Shown one piece after another: positions 1-12,919 of a stretch of 64,000 bases of DNA. The DNA is from Ananas comosus (taxonomy: Eukaryota; Streptophyta; Magnoliopsida; Poales; Bromeliaceae). Under the pieces are notes generated by a model. That model did not search any database and had not been told where the DNA came from. It saw nothing but the letters and a program-made list of their open reading frames with translations. Each line of letters begins with the position of its first letter. Positions within the stretch are counted from its first letter, which is position 1. The position numbers were made by a program, and so were the translations under genes. Where the stretch lies: assembly GCF_001540865.1 (NCBI RefSeq), contig NC_033622.1:1266504-1330503 (forward strand), written 5' to 3'.

Positions 1-357
1 CTTTTCGAAATTGTAGCATCAATACTCCACTCAGAAAAAAAAGAAAAAAGAAAAAAAAAAAAAGACTAGCAAATGGTATGTTAGATTAATACAGTAGGCT
101 ATTGGTTTAAAATGCTCAACTTCAATGGAAAATGGTTGCACTGCTAATTTGTGGCAAAAACCGGTTTAAGAGAGCGGATTTTAATATTGACAGATAAATT
201 TATTAGATTTTCTTGCTGTGTATTAACTAAATTTTATCAGATTTATGCATTTGACCAATTTCTTGTAAATTTGGCAATGTTAATATCACTTTTCTTAGTA
301 AAAAAAAAAAAAAAAAAATTCTCTTTCCATATCTACCTAACTAAATACCATAGGGAG
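1..357. other. AT-rich intergenic DNA
   Basis: No gene is visible. There are A-rich tracts near 37-63 and 301-318. The short open frame here crosses the poly-A tract and has no recognisable domain. Confidence 0.5.
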
Positions 358-647
358 TAGGGATGCAAATGGATGCACGTTGTTGGAACTCCCGTCCTGA
401 TTCGCTCCGAATCGCTAATTAAATGGAACAGAAAGTAGGAGATTCATTTCTTTTTTTGATCCGTCTCGATCTGCTAAAAATCTACAAAAAAATCTCTCCA
501 GCTTCGATTCGCACTGCATAGAGTGGTAAGTGGGGGCCAAAAATAGAATTAAAATTAATCTATTCCAAATCTATTTCGATTTGACAAGAAATAAAGTGGA
601 CGGTGGGAACCCCTCCTGCATCTGGATCCGCCCCGTTTGCATCCCTA
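358..647. mobile_element. Small non-autonomous hAT-like element
   Basis: The two ends are inverted copies: tagggatgcaaatgg on the left and ccgtttgcatcccta on the right. The flanks, atagggag and aagggaag, are only an approximate 8-bp duplication, so the hAT assignment rests mainly on the ends. Inside are repeated gattcg/cgaatc words, as in the subterminal repeats of other hAT-like elements in this window. It has no transposase frame. A related terminal word (agggatgtaaaacgg) opens the GC-rich element near 59.65 kb. Confidence 0.5.
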
Positions 648-3600
648 AAGGGAAGACTTTAATTTCCCCAGCTCCAAAGAGGGGTCTTAAAAAAAAAGAA
701 AAAAAGAAAAAAAAAAGGGCTGGAATTTATCTGGTCCTAAATAAAACCCAGCCTATTGGGCCAACCCAGTATGGGCTTATCTTTGACATAGTCTAGTCAT
801 TGGTCTTTGCCAATTATTCTTTAGATTACAGACAAAACAAAATACATAGTCTCTGGTAAAAAAAAAAAAAAAAAGTGCGATGTAAAAATATTCTATTTAC
901 AGTATGCACCTAAGGTAGCATTTAGAAAGCTAAGGGCATTGGATCATCTCTGCCACTTACGCGTGTAATACCCTTCCGAAAAAAAAATAAAAATCTTTGT
1001 TCTAAGGTAGAATAAGTTTCACAGGTAACAACACGCTGCTCAAATTATACTAGTTTGGTTAAGATATGATTTAATCATCCAACCTAGCAATAGAGATTTA
1101 TTTCTCTACATCAAACTCTCTTTAGAAAAGCAAAAAGAAAAAAGAAATAAGCCTTATTTAAACTATAGAATGATTTGGAAATCTTAAAATTTGGACACTT
1201 AAATGATACAGAAGAGAGTTAAGATTCCATAATGAAATATCTAGATGATTAGGAGGACCAATATGTATAAAATCTAATCAATTTTACCACAATTTGATAG
1301 ACCCACTTCAACTAGAAGATACTAAACTATAGCTCATTGGAACAATTGAAAGAGATGGTTCTTCGAGTTGTATTATATTATTGGTATAAGGCCGCGCGTT
1401 TTGGTTCTCAAACTTTAAATTATTGTTGTTTTTGGCTCAAACTTTTTAAATGGTAGCAATTAAGTCCCGTAAATCTAACTGACTATATTGATGTGTTACT
1501 ATTATAAAAATAATTATATAGTAGCGTTATGATTGATGACACGATAATAATTAAAATATCATATTACTTTCTCATCAGTAATATGTTAATATTAATATTT
1601 AATTAACTAAAGTTTAAACCAAAGTATCACGCGCCTCATAATTTGGGGATTAAAAGTGTAGCTTATCTTATTATTGCATAGAAAGGACGAGTCCCAACCC
1701 CTCAATAAATGCTTCCACTGTAGGCTTAGGAATAACAAGAACACAAACATAATCATTTTATTTGTTGTCTTATTATCTAAGATCTATCAAATTATTAAGA
1801 TGTAATAACTGTTATTATCTATGTGTAACACATCACATGATGGGCCCAACTACATGATTGTTAACTACCTAAGCATAAAGTCATAGTCTTATTTAATGTG
1901 ATGGATTAAACACATGAAATTGATGTATTTCTGTATATATTTCGCTTTGTGTTGCTTATAAAAAATAACTTTTCTATTTAAAAAAAACAGCAGTAAAATA
2001 TGTTGTAATTAATATCTAGAGCTAAAATAAGTTTTCTTCGATTATGATGAAATGTTGTATTTGAAGAAACTCTTTTCAAAATTCACTTATGTAGAGAAGC
2101 TCCAGCTAAACTAATTAAATAGATCCTATACCTTAAAAAAAACAAGGAAAAAAAAACTTAAACTTTTCGAGCATTAAAATTGCAATGAAAGAAGAATACA
2201 ACAAATATGACATCACAAAATTCTTAGAATTTATAATTGAAATATGACACTACCTATATATCCTTCACTCTCTTCTCGTTTTCTTAATTATTTTAGTTGT
2301 ATCATTTATTCCTAATGTTGATGTAACATAGAGTTGAGGTACAAAGTACTTTTATATCAAGTCCTTACATTGTTTCTGACGATGGAATACCTAAATTGAT
2401 GATTTCGATACTACTGAAGATAATTTACAGTTTATGAACTTTTTGAAAAATAAATATCATGATTTCTCGATGTTATTTACGTGTCGTTCAAATGGCCATA
2501 ATGTTAATAATTTTCAACGGTATATATAAAGCGTACTTGAGACTACTTAATTATTAGATAAATAATTACAAAACTATAAAAAAATATAAAATTATAAAAT
2601 TCATAAAAAATCAATATATTGTTGGCCGGCTCAAGTCAAACAAATTAGGAAGTTGGATATATAGTAAAATCAAAATTTTGAAATATTAAGTAGGCAATGC
2701 AAAATAGTTTGTAGTTTAGATAAATAGAAATGATATCTAAGAACACTCAATAAAGATATATATAATATGAGTATTATAAAACTTGTGTTTATTTTGTTAA
2801 GAGCTTTATTTAATTTTCAAATGTTGATATGTAAAGTTCCAAATGGTGTCGACTCGTAGCTTTTAATGAGTTTTGTATCATCATATTAGTTGGCCCATAA
2901 TAATAGTAATAATAATATTGTTATTATTATTCGTAAATGAGCTGTATCTATCATGGAGGCCACATGTATACGACAACAATAATATGTCATATTTTACAAC
3001 TCATTTACACGTTCACATGTGTACATATAACATTTATAATAGTGCACATATAGAGAAAATAAATATAGTCTTTCGTACTCATAATTAAGTAATTTTCGAT
3101 GATGGAGTTTTTGTATCGACCATCCACTTCGTTAAATATAATTTAGAATATTTGAAAGTTCTAAAAAATAAATTTTGTAATTTTTCGAAATCATAATAAA
3201 GCCTATCAAGGGGGCATAAAATGAACGGTTAAAATTGAACGACGCCCTAATTAAAAGAGATGATCGGGTCCTTCAATTTAACATCGAAGTTATTAATCTT
3301 TATTTAGATAATGAATAGAATTTTCTATCAAAAAATCAATCTGTTCAAATTCTTTTACACCGTTAAACTAGCAAGTATTTCATACTGACCGTTAAAAATT
3401 GACAATTTTGTGACCTTTTGATTGGAAGGTAAATGATGTCGAAAAACTATAAAATTTGATTTCTAGAAGTTTTAAATACTCTAGATAATGTTTAACGGTG
3501 TGGATTGTCGATTCGGAAACTCTATTATTAAAAATGACTTATGAGCACGAAAATAATCGTACTTATATTAATATAGTAGCCGGACTCTCTCTCTATATAT

Positions 3601-4441
3601 ATATATACACACACATTTGTATATGTTATGTGTCACAAAAAGAGTACCATTATGGGCACATTAGTTTGCAGGATATATATAATCATCTAATGTATGTGGA
3701 ATGTGGCTAGAGAGTTTTTGTCATGTAATATGTATGTTTGTTTTTTTTCCATTGGAGCAGTTCTCATAGAAAACAAGTTCAGAAATATATAATAACACTT
3801 CTATTCACGTACATAATAAATATATATAAAGAAGAGGAATATGAAATTAATAGATGAAATAGGAGATAAAAGATCGTAATTTAACTTGTTATTGCATATG
3901 AGATTGGAGATAAGAGATTGGAATTTAACCCATTATATATAATGCGGGACTTTTAACTTGTGAAATGTTGAAGGTGATAACTGAATCCATGATGGATTTA
4001 AAATTGACTCCCGTACCATATTATCTAAAAAATCAAATTTGTAGAAAATGAGTCCAAAAACATATATTAACACTTTAAACAAAATTATTCGAAAAGCACT
4101 AACAGTAATTTCAGTAAAACCGTCCTAAATAAGCTTCTAGCCAAAAAGTGATATCGTGTTTGGTACATTTTTTGTTTTTATTTTGTAAATTTAAATTCTG
4201 TTACATCACAAAAGCTAATATTCACATTTTGTCATACATTCTATTTGTCCAACACCAAAAATATTACTTCAAAATTAAAAGGAATTTTCAAAATAACCGA
4301 GCTAATATGTATCATTATAACTACATGTCTTATCCTTCTTTAAATATCCTTTTTTTTCAATTATTACCATGGCAAAATTAAATTAACCATGTTCAGTGTC
4401 ATTGTCAACAAAATGACTTAATATGTAATTATAGTAAAATA
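648..4441. other. Intergenic DNA without a recognised gene
   Basis: About 3.8 kb of AT-rich sequence with homopolymer runs and no open frame resembling a known protein. The only structured piece I see is the degenerate foldback element near 3.0-3.6 kb, listed separately. Short fragments around 2.4-2.5 kb resemble the inner part of the same foldback family but are too decayed to delimit. Confidence 0.5.
3035..3592. mobile_element. Degenerate long-TIR foldback MITE (Mutator-like family)
   Basis: The inner arms contain the words seen in the better-preserved ~545-bp elements: ttcgatgatggag and a tttgaaagttctaaaaaataaa block on the left, then their reverse complement (gatttctagaagttttaaatactctagat, gtttaacggtg) on the right near 3460-3500. 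The right end is close to the ctctctct tract at 3585. The left boundary is a guess from the length of its relatives, and I found no target duplication. Confidence 0.4.
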
Positions 4442-4455
4442 GAATAGTTTTTGGA

Positions 4456-4965
4456 GATTATAGACCACTTGCTTGTGAGATGTATGCATGTATTGCCGAT
4501 TTCTGTTCATGCAGTGTTTACAGGATGCGACCGAACCATCATATGAATGGGATGTCAAAGCATTTTGGGACTAGGTTTGGAAAGAAAGGCACCCTCAGGA
4601 TGCGAATAAGCAATTGACTATTCTAGCAGTTAGTTGGTGGACAGTTTGGCTTGACAGAAATAACACGATCTTCAATCAAAAAAGCCTGGACCCTTTGCGT
4701 GCAGTCGGAAGGATCAGATGTGTTGTGAAGATGTGTGAGGCTAACGTCAAGTAAAACATCTCTATGAACGTGCGAGCGACTGACCTAAATTCCTCCTCCT
4801 TTTTTAAAAAAAAACTATTTGCTAGTTTTTACTCGTTGTTTTTATCTTCTATTATTTTCTGTCTTTTTCTCTTTCGAGACCTGGCAGCCTCACTCTTGTA
4901 GCTAAATTTAATTTCTTATTGAATGAAAAAGGTAGCGTACTACCTTTCTCTAGAAAAAAAAAAAG
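4456..4965 (+). mobile_element. 5'-truncated LINE (non-LTR retrotransposon) 3' end
   Basis: The translation, with stops and frameshifts, keeps the C-terminal part of a plant LINE ORF2: a zf-RVT-like IIDHLLVRCMHV segment near 4460 and AVSWWTVWLDRNNTIFN near 4630-4680. It is followed by an untranslated tail, a hairpin (ggtag cgta ctacc at 4931-4944) and a poly-A tract. It is flanked by a 14-bp duplication with one mismatch: gaatagtttttgga at 4442-4455 and gaatattttttgga at 4966-4979. The copy is dead, truncated at its 5' end and interrupted. Its tail matches the LINE near 25 kb and the SINEs. Confidence 0.85.
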
Positions 4966-4979
4966 GAATATTTTTTGGA

Positions 4980-6851
4980 TCCCTTCACAAATTTGGGGGC
5001 TTTGTGTTTAATTATGGTGTAAAAAATTAAACACCATCACACCCTCTATATATGAATTCATGTATATAATATAATTAATGCATTGGGCCCATGATGCATG
5101 GATTGCATGTGACTTCTCTATCAATGGTGGCCTAACAAATAAAAAAGAGGATGAGGTTCCGTGATCCCATAAAAGCAAAATATACTACTAATATTATAGC
5201 ATTTTAAAGAAGTGCTTGGATTAAGCAAAGCTAAACACTTCAAGTATCTCACATTAAAAGATCCTCAATAGGTTCTAACTGAAGCTAGAAGCAGAAACTT
5301 CAACTTGAATCTACTGCTTGTTTTCGTCTACTCAGAAGCTTAATTATTTTATTTTTCTGAGCTATTTTACTATTTACACTTATGATAAAGCTTCTTCTAA
5401 TTAAAACAAGGGTCTCTTCCACGATCTAATCAATCCTCTATTCCGTGCAGCACTCAAATCTTTACGGTACAGACAGTAAATTGAAAACTATTACACTAGA
5501 AGGAGAATTCTTATATAATATCTGCTTTTTAGAATGACACAGAAGCTAAATTACAAAAAAAAAAACTTCAATTGGAAACTCTCTAAAGACGCACGGTTAA
5601 GGAGGTCTTTTTTTTATTTGGTACTAGAAAACACTCGAGAATAATTAGATGGAAGCGAAAGTAATAGTGGATCAGAAACTCTTCAATGAGGTTTTATTGA
5701 GAAGCTTTTCACTAAAATTTTATTTCTAAATTACTGGTGTCATGATGATAGTAATAAAAAAATGAAACTTAGGAGTTAGAAATGTGGGAGGTCAACAAGC
5801 TCTAGATTTCTAAAAACAAAATAAAATTGGTTTCAAAAGAGTGGTTGGAGAGAAAGGTAACAAATTAGGACAACAACATGAGACAGGAGAAAGTTAGGGC
5901 TTGTTGAAGGATTTCAAGTGTTCCACACAATACTTAAAGAAAAAGGTGTCACACAATACCCACTCCCACCAAAAAGCCTTAACTCCTCATGTGACCCTTA
6001 ACCAACAAAAATTTCCAAATAATGAGTGCCTCCCCATTAAAGTAGGGTTCCACATAAATTTCCCAAAATGCCCCTGTGGCACCTATGCCCAAAGAGAGTG
6101 TGCATTAACTCCAACAGCCTGTATGTAACCAAAGCCCTCATTATATATTTTTAGCATTATTAATTTCTCTGCCTAACCCTAATAAATTTATGATGTTGAA
6201 AGAAGCATAGCTAGAAGAGGCAAATAGGTGGAGAAGCTAATTTGAACTTTTGAATCTCTTCTTGGGTGGGAATCTCCTCCTCACACCAGAAGTTTACTCT
6301 GACATCTAAAATTTCAGACTCTAATTGAAATTATATAACAAAAAAAATACGATAAAAAAAATTCAGTTTGTTTCAATAAATGACATTACGCTACATATAT
6401 CAAAATATTTCGATTAAGTTCCATTTTATTATGATCTAGTTTAAGATAGAATGAGTTGTTTACAACAGATTGAAGATGGGAGAATTCACTTTCACATAAA
6501 GTGCTTTGGAAATTGAATCTCCCAAAAATAAGAAATTCTAAAATATTAAAAAGATACTTATTTTTTTAGAAACAAATTACCCAAAAAAGAAGAAGAAGAA
6601 GAATATACAAAAATTATGAGAAATAAAAGACCATTCCATCATCTGAAAGAAAGGGAAAAGGAGAGAGGGGGAAAAAAAGAAAAGAAAAAAAGAAGTACAT
6701 CATGAAAATGAAATAAATCCTTTACCTTCAATTTGTTGTCCAATCACACAATTCCCTTTTCCCTTTCCATAACTATATATATATATATATAAGAATCTTA
6801 AACAAAAAAAGTAGTAGTAATCCTAGGATGCAAATTTGGTTGATCCAGTTT
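4980..6851. other. Intergenic DNA, downstream of the ATL gene
   Basis: No gene is recognised. The frame at 5901-6128 codes for a 75-residue peptide with no domain I know. From about 6600 toward 6851 lies the likely 3' untranslated and downstream region of the ATL gene, which is read leftward. It has a short (TA)n at 6775-6792. Confidence 0.45.
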
Positions 6852-8234
6852 TCAAAGATGATTCCCCACTCTGTTTTGCCTCCCCACAATCCAGTTCAGA
6901 GTCCTCCTGGCAAATGAAGGAGCCTCATCTGCTCTTGAGCACAGCCTCTTGCTGCTGCTGCTGCTGCAGCTGCAGCTGCCAGCCTCCAAATCCAACTCCA
7001 GCTCACCCCCACCAGTCTTCCTCCTCGGCTCCTCGTTGCGGTGGAACGGCAGGCGGAACGACGCCGCCCGCTGCCGCGAGAATTCGGCGCAGTCCTTCTT
7101 CGGCCGCAGCCACGTTTTCGACACCGAAAAGCTCTCCCTCTTCTGAATTGCGGTGCCGGGCCGCGCGGTCTCGGCGGCGTCGAATCCCTTGAAACCTTCC
7201 CGCCGCGAATTGCAGTCGCACTCCGACATGGCGAGGCGGTGGCCGGGCCTTTTCGCTGCGGCGGAGGCGGTCGGTTTCTTCTTCGGAGGCTTGATTGGCA
7301 CCTTGAGAGAGGAGGCCTCGTCCATTACGTACTCATAAGACCCCATGGAAAAACACCTCCTTTGATCCAAATTCGTGTTGTTACCACCATTGTTACTGTT
7401 ACTGTTACTGTTACTGTTACCGTCGCTGCTCCCTTCGCCCTCTCCTCCGCAAATCTCCACACTCCGGAACTTGCCGAGCTTAACGGAGACAATTTTCTCA
7501 TCAGGAACCGCCGAGCATGCAATACCCGCGTCCTCTTTCTCCGCTGTTTTGGGGGGAATCTCGTGGCTCAGGGGGCCGAACTCGTCGTCTCCGGCGACGG
7601 CAATCTCCATTCTTTCGGAGCCGATCTCCCTGAAGCTCTCGCCGCCGCCCGATTCGAGCAGGAGCAGCACGGGGCTGCAGCTGCTGGCGGGGGAGTAATC
7701 GGGCAGGAGGCTGCTCCGGCAGAGCGGGCAGGTGGAGTGGGAGAGCAGCCAGGTATCGATGCAGTCGACGTGGAAGGCGTGGCTGCATTTGGGGAGGAGC
7801 CGGAGCTTGTCGTCGGCGTCGAACTCGCACAAGCAGACGGCGCAGTCGAAGGGGTCCTTGAGGCCGATGATGGCGCGGTAGAGGAAGACGGGGAGGGCGT
7901 CGATGAAGGATTGGTCGACGCCGGCGTCGTGGAGGTGGAAGAGCTGCTGGAGCTGGCCCTGGAGGGCGGTGGCGTCGTCGAGCTCGTCTGGGTCGCGGGA
8001 TGGGGGCCGCAGCAGGTATCTGACGAGCAGGTGGAGGAGACCGGAGATGAAGAAGATGACGGCAAGGATCACGATGATTAGGAGGATGCTGGGGCTGATC
8101 TTGTTCTGGAAATTGGTGTTGTCGTAGAGAGGAGGAGGAGGAGTAGCAGTAGCAGTAGCAGTAGCAGGTGGGGGATGAGTAGGGGGAGAGGAAAAGTTGG
8201 ATCTTTTGATGGCTTCATGAGAGAGCCGATTCAT
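6852..8234 (-). CDS. ATL-type RING-H2 E3 ubiquitin ligase (ATL13/ATL46-like)
   Basis: Single-exon gene for a 460-residue membrane-anchored RING-H2 protein. Family knowledge: ATLs recruit E2 enzymes and ubiquitinate targets at plasma membrane or endomembranes. Seen in the sequence: one hydrophobic segment at about residues 50-72; the ATL 'GLD' motif GLKDPFD at 124-130; and a complete RING-H2 with C131, C134, C150, H152, H155, C158, C169, C172 and the signature CIDTWLLSHSTCPLC. A long Ser/Asn-rich acidic tail holds an NSNSNSNSN run coded by a ttactg repeat near 7393-7420, then the conserved islands CFSMGSYEYV and SVSKTWLRPK. These islands and the long tail point to the ATL13/46/47 subgroup. The open frame reaches 8294, but only from a TTG codon; the first ATG is at 8234, so I start there. 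The gene is far more GC-rich than its surroundings, which creates several long shadow frames. Confidence 0.92.
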   Translation of the reverse strand: MNRLSHEAIKRSNFSSPPTHPPPATATATATPPPPLYDNTNFQNKISPSILLIIVILAVIFFISGLLHLLVRYLLRPPSRDPDELDDATALQGQLQQLFHLHDAGVDQSFIDALPVFLYRAIIGLKDPFDCAVCLCEFDADDKLRLLPKCSHAFHVDCIDTWLLSHSTCPLCRSSLLPDYSPASSCSPVLLLLESGGGESFREIGSERMEIAVAGDDEFGPLSHEIPPKTAEKEDAGIACSAVPDEKIVSVKLGKFRSVEICGGEGEGSSDGNSNSNSNSNNGGNNTNLDQRRCFSMGSYEYVMDEASSLKVPIKPPKKKPTASAAAKRPGHRLAMSECDCNSRREGFKGFDAAETARPGTAIQKRESFSVSKTWLRPKKDCAEFSRQRAASFRLPFHRNEEPRRKTGGGELELDLEAGSCSCSSSSSKRLCSRADEAPSFARRTLNWIVGRQNRVGNHL

Positions 8235-8554
8235 GGTTTGGTGTTGAACAAGGCATAAAGGTGGGAGAAGTTGGAGAAGATGAGGGGGACTCAATTAAAA
8301 ATCTCTTCTTTTTTTTTTTACCAAGGTTTCTGCATGCTGCTTTTGTTGATGGTGATGTAGAACAAGAGAGGAGGTGTGAGATTGAGAGATTTGAATTATG
8401 AGAGAGAGAGAGGGGTCAAAGTGAGGAGGAGGAGGAGGTGAGATCCTTAATGGGTGGAGAAATAAATGGGGTGCCAGGAGGAGGGTGTGTAAAGAGAAGT
8501 AAATGAATGACTTGAGTGAGTGCTATTAGGGAGGGAGAAGGGTAGGGGATATAA

Positions 8555-9099
8555 GAGTGAGGCTACTATGCTATCGGAAGCACTAAACCTTTCGTGCTTT
8601 CAGCTTGTTTTCGATGTTGCGATTTTCGAATCATCGATCGGCTCCGTTAAACTTGATCTAGAGTATTTGAAGTACCTAGAAAATAAATTTTATTATTTTT
8701 CGATATCATTTGCCTAGTGATCGAATGAGCTCAAAATCAACAAATTTCAATGGCCGTAGTGAGCCCGTTTGCAAGTTTAACGGTGTAGAAATATCCAAAT
8801 CACGTGAAATTTTGATAGAAAATTCTTTATACTATATAAAATAAAATCAATATCTTTGATTTAAAATTTTAATGTCATATTATCATATTTTGTAAGATTT
8901 TTATTTTCAGCCGTTGATTTTGAGCCCATTCGATTACTAGGCAAATGATATCGAAAAATAATAAAATTTATTTTCTAGGTACTTCAAATACTCTAGATCA
9001 AGTTTAACGGAGCCGATCGACGATTCGAAAGTCGCAACATCAAAAACAAGCTGGAAGCACGGAAGGCTCCGTGCTTCCGATAGCATAGTAGCCTCACTC
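8555..9099. mobile_element. 545-bp foldback MITE, Mutator-like (subfamily 1)
   Basis: Perfect outer inverted repeats (gagtgaggctactatgctat on the left, its complement on the right at 9080-9099) open into long imperfect arms of roughly 200 bp that share gccgatcgacgattcgaaag and aagtacctagaaaataaa. It is flanked by ggggatataa at 8545-8554 and again at 9100-9109, a 10-bp target duplication. A long terminal inverted repeat with a 9-10-bp duplication is typical of Mutator-like elements. There is no coding capacity. It lies about 320 bp upstream of the ATL start codon and so may affect its promoter. A sister copy lies at 47595-48138. Confidence 0.85.
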
Positions 9100-9104
9100 G
9101 GGGA

Positions 9105-9145
9105 TATAATAATAATAATAATAATAATAATTAATAATAATATTG
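9105..9145. repeat. (ATA)n microsatellite
   Basis: An uninterrupted ATA run of about 30 bp followed by decayed units, directly after the target duplication of the upstream MITE. Confidence 0.8.
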
Positions 9146-9539
9146 AACTTTTTTCCAGCTGGAAAAATCCAATTCCTTAAATGGGGATCTCCATGGATAC
9201 AGAAAACTAATATTTCATCTGAATCACCCATCATTCCTAATGTAAGTGGTAAAGAATTTATTAGTTGGTATTCAAAATTTTAAGTTGAAAATTTAGTTGT
9301 TTTATACTTTCAACAAAATTTATTTTTAAAAGATAAATAAAACAGATAGCATGCATGCTTCATTTCTCTTTAAAAAAATATTTTATTTGAATTGGAATCT
9401 CGACGAGACGGATTTATTTGATGTTAAATGAGGATGATTTTAAATACAGATGTAGAATACAAAACTTTAATGAATTTGGATTCAGATATAATTTTGTCTG
9501 CACTCGATTCGAACCCGAATCTCACCATAACCTGAATTG

Positions 9540-9546
<7 letters not shown>

Positions 9547-9589
<43 letters not shown>

Positions 9590-9592
9590 AGN

Positions 9593-9632
<40 letters not shown>
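9547..9632. repeat. (TA)n microsatellite containing an assembly N
   Basis: Two (AT)n blocks joined through 'ggagN' at 9588-9592. The N marks an unresolved position, so the true repeat length is unknown. The flanks (9480-9540 and 9720-9800) hold gattcgaacccgaatc- and ccaaatccaatccg-like words, which suggests that the microsatellite sits inside an old hAT-like element. Confidence 0.75.
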
Positions 9633-9637
<5 letters not shown>

Positions 9638-11073
9638 TTTATATTTAAATTTATATTTTAAAATTTTAGATTTTTAATATAATATGTTTCAAAATATGAT
9701 AAGGAAAAATAATTATTTTGGATTCGGATTTCGGGTTTGGTTGTCGAGTTGGGGCTCAGATTCAGATTTGTGGAAACCCGCCCCAAATCCAATCCGTTGA
9801 CATTTCTATTCTTTGCTGCTACACCTATAATAAATAATAGAAAAAAAATAAAATTAAGATAAAAATATACATAACTAATCTGAACTATAAATCATTTTGA
9901 ATCAACTATCCTATCATTTAGAATTTTGATTTTAATATCCACCCTTTCAATTTATTTGATTTGAGTTGGTTAATGATATTTTGATCTTAAAATTTAAGCT
10001 AATTGGTCACTTCAATAAATTTTCAATTGCGGAAATTGCATGAAGTAATACTAACGAAGGCTGTATAGATAAGCGACGCATTCAAATTTTAATGTCAAAA
10101 TACTGTTGACGGGCTCAAATCAAACAAATTGAAAGATTGGATAATAAGATCAAAATTTTGAAAAGTTATATAACTGACTAAAATAACCTATAGTTTAGAT
10201 AGATTCTATATATTTTTACCAAATTAAAATCAAAATTTTTAGAAACCAAAATTTTCAATTTTTCGATATTATTTGCTCATTGATTAAGTAGCGTCAAATT
10301 TGTCTTGCATTAGCCATAAAATAATATTAATTTTTGAACTATTTGAAGACTGGAAAAATAATATGAAAAAATTATAAAATCTGAAATTGAAAATATCCTA
10401 GATCACGTTTACTATGCAAAGGCAAATTGGAAAAAAAAAAATCAATTTAAATATGTAAACAGACCAAGATGGATTAATTTATAAATTTTGAACATTTGAA
10501 GGAACATATTTACATATTTTACAACTAAAATTTATGAGGGACAACAAATTAATAATTAATTAGTATATTGGTTAAATGGGAGGTGAATTAAACATAGTAA
10601 TTAACATGCAACCTCCCCCTTAACCAAATAAATAAATAAACAATTAAAATCTTAAATGAAAAAGCTTATATTCTCTATCTCTCTCTCTCTCTCTCTCTCC
10701 TTTGTATTTGACTTTCCAAAAGCGCTTTTGCACCAAGCTCGAAGCCCCATTAAATTCCTCTTCTCATGCAACACGATAAAATCATAGAATATATACGTAG
10801 CGTGTTGCCTCCCTATGTATACAATCTTATTCCAATGTGTAGTCTCTCTCACTCTTAATTTGGGGTGATTATATATATGTTTTTTATTTTTCAAAGAAAA
10901 AGTTCTTAGGCAAATTTATTGAAATTTGATATATACATTGAGGATCATAACATAGTTCTAAAAAAATAAAGGATAAAAATTAAAAAATAACCGCTCGAAT
11001 AATCAAAACTACCTAACCCAAAGTAGATGTAGTTATATATATCGCGAGTTTGTCCCCAAGTGATATTTTATAA

Positions 11074-11545
11074 GTTGAGCTATAATGCTATTAGCAGCGC
11101 AAAGGCAATCACGTTATAAGTACATTTACGGCGATGGAGCATCAATTTTAACTAATGACACCAAAAATATAATCTATGGTATTTGAACATTCTAAGAACT
11201 GAATTTTACGATTTTTTAAAATCACTTGCTAAGTCACCAACTTGCCAAAAAATTGAAATGTCAGAATTACATAACGCCCTTGTAAAAATAGAGGATATAT
11301 AAATTGACGTTACAAATCTTATTCTAGATGGTTAAAAGAATTTTCTATCAAAAGATTCTGTGATTTGAATTGTTCTCTACATATGCCATTAAAATTGTCA
11401 GTTTTGAGGCCACTTGATGATTAAAAAATTAAATAATATTAAAAAATCACAAAATTTCGTATCAGAAAAATTAAAATGCTTTAGATCATAGTTGACGGTG
11501 TTGATCGTCAAAAAAGGGATAAGTGCAATTATAGTATTCAGTATT
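11074..11545. mobile_element. Diverged foldback MITE (Mutator-like family)
   Basis: The left end, gttgagctataatgctatta, resembles the gagttgagctggaatgctat end of the 22.2-kb and 24.1-kb elements. The inner arms carry gcgatggagc, tttgaacattctaagaactg and, on the right, the inverted words tcatagttgacggtgttgatcgtc. It is shorter and more decayed than its relatives; the right boundary is approximate and no target duplication was found. Confidence 0.5.
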
Positions 11546-12500
11546 GTTCATATAATCTTTTTTTACTACTTATAATATGTAAGAAAAGAAATATTACAAG
11601 GAAATTAAAACGTTAGGTTAGTTTGATATCATTATAAATTTGTGACACATACTATGCCTCATGTCATCATCGTTGAGATTAGATATTTTTAACTAGTACT
11701 TTTTTTTATTTATGTGGTGTAATGACGTACTACATTTAATCTTGCTTTTGTCATGCATCTTTGAATATGACTTGGTTTTTGTATTTAACCATAAAAGAAG
11801 ACTAATTTTTTAATGCAAATCAATAGAAGAAGAGTGATTCACTAATGAAATTGAGATTACATTCTCACACAACTACTACTCAAATGGTTCGTGAAATGTT
11901 GTAAATAAGTTTAAGCAACACCAAGAGGAAGTTTTATATCAGTAGAATAACTATGTGCAAAATAAAAGCCGCAGATGCTACCATGTACATATACACTAGA
12001 AATAAAATAAGACAAACTACAGCTCCGCGGCTCGCTCGGCAATCGATTCAAATTCAGTGTCAAATAGTCGTCGACGTCGATGTCGCTTCTGAGATGAGAT
12101 TCGATTGAGAAAGGATCCTAGAGTATTTCGTAATTTGGCGATTATAAATGTCATATAGGCCATGGGTTTATAGTTGGTATCCAGTGTACAAAGTTCGTAG
12201 TCTAATTATTTCATATTTTTAGTTAAGTTTATTTAAGAGAAATAATAATAAATGAAGCAGCTAGCTTACTATCTCTCTCAAAAAAAGGGTGTTGATCGAT
12301 ATGATTAAAAATGTATATAGTCTTTCTTTTGCTTCCCCTTTACCTATTTTAGATTTATTTTTTGCTTCTTCTGATCAATATATCATTTTTGGTTAATTTC
12401 TTTGACCCACTAACCATGGAAATTGGAGACAACACAATGATCATGGGCTTCTCTTGTTCTATCTTTTTGGGCACTTTAGAGAGATAAAAGTGTATACAAC

Positions 12501-12502
12501 TA

Positions 12503-12542
<40 letters not shown>

Positions 12543-12581
12543 TCCATCATATGAGTAACTACTCACAATACCCACAAAAGG

Positions 12582-12642
<61 letters not shown>
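12501..12642. repeat. Compound CT / CA / GA microsatellites
   Basis: (CT)n at about 12502-12521 runs into (CA)n to 12541. A (GA)n tract of about 58 bp follows at 12585-12642. The frames reading Cys-Val-Cys-Glu-Arg repeats here are artefacts of these tracts. Confidence 0.9.
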
Positions 12643-12644
<2 letters not shown>

Positions 12645-12888
12645 GGTGCATGATGCATGGATTGTTGTGGGTTGACATTGAGAAGGCTCACGTTTTCATG
12701 CTGCGGGGGACCTCAATATTCGTGCCAGCAAAATGGGGGAGCCATATGCATAGAGAGATAGAGGTGTAAATACACTTGCATGGACCCAAAGCCACGTAAA
12801 TAACAAAATTAATTAAACAAAGTTTTAATTTCACCAGGACTCGTGCTTGATATATATATAATCCTCTGATCATGCATATATTGAGGTC

Positions 12889-12919
<31 letters not shown>

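Noticed and set aside
7041..8081. Long plus-strand frame (346 codons) and several others opposite or overlapping the ATL gene
   Set aside because: They are shadows of the GC-rich ATL frame, which has the RING-H2 and the ATL motifs; the shadow proteins have no domain.
8235..8294. Twenty extra residues at the start of the ATL protein
   Set aside because: They depend on a TTG start. The first ATG is at 8234.
12551..12769. Arg-Glu repeat frames, also at 25,948 and 28,135
   Set aside because: They are translations of GA/CT microsatellites.
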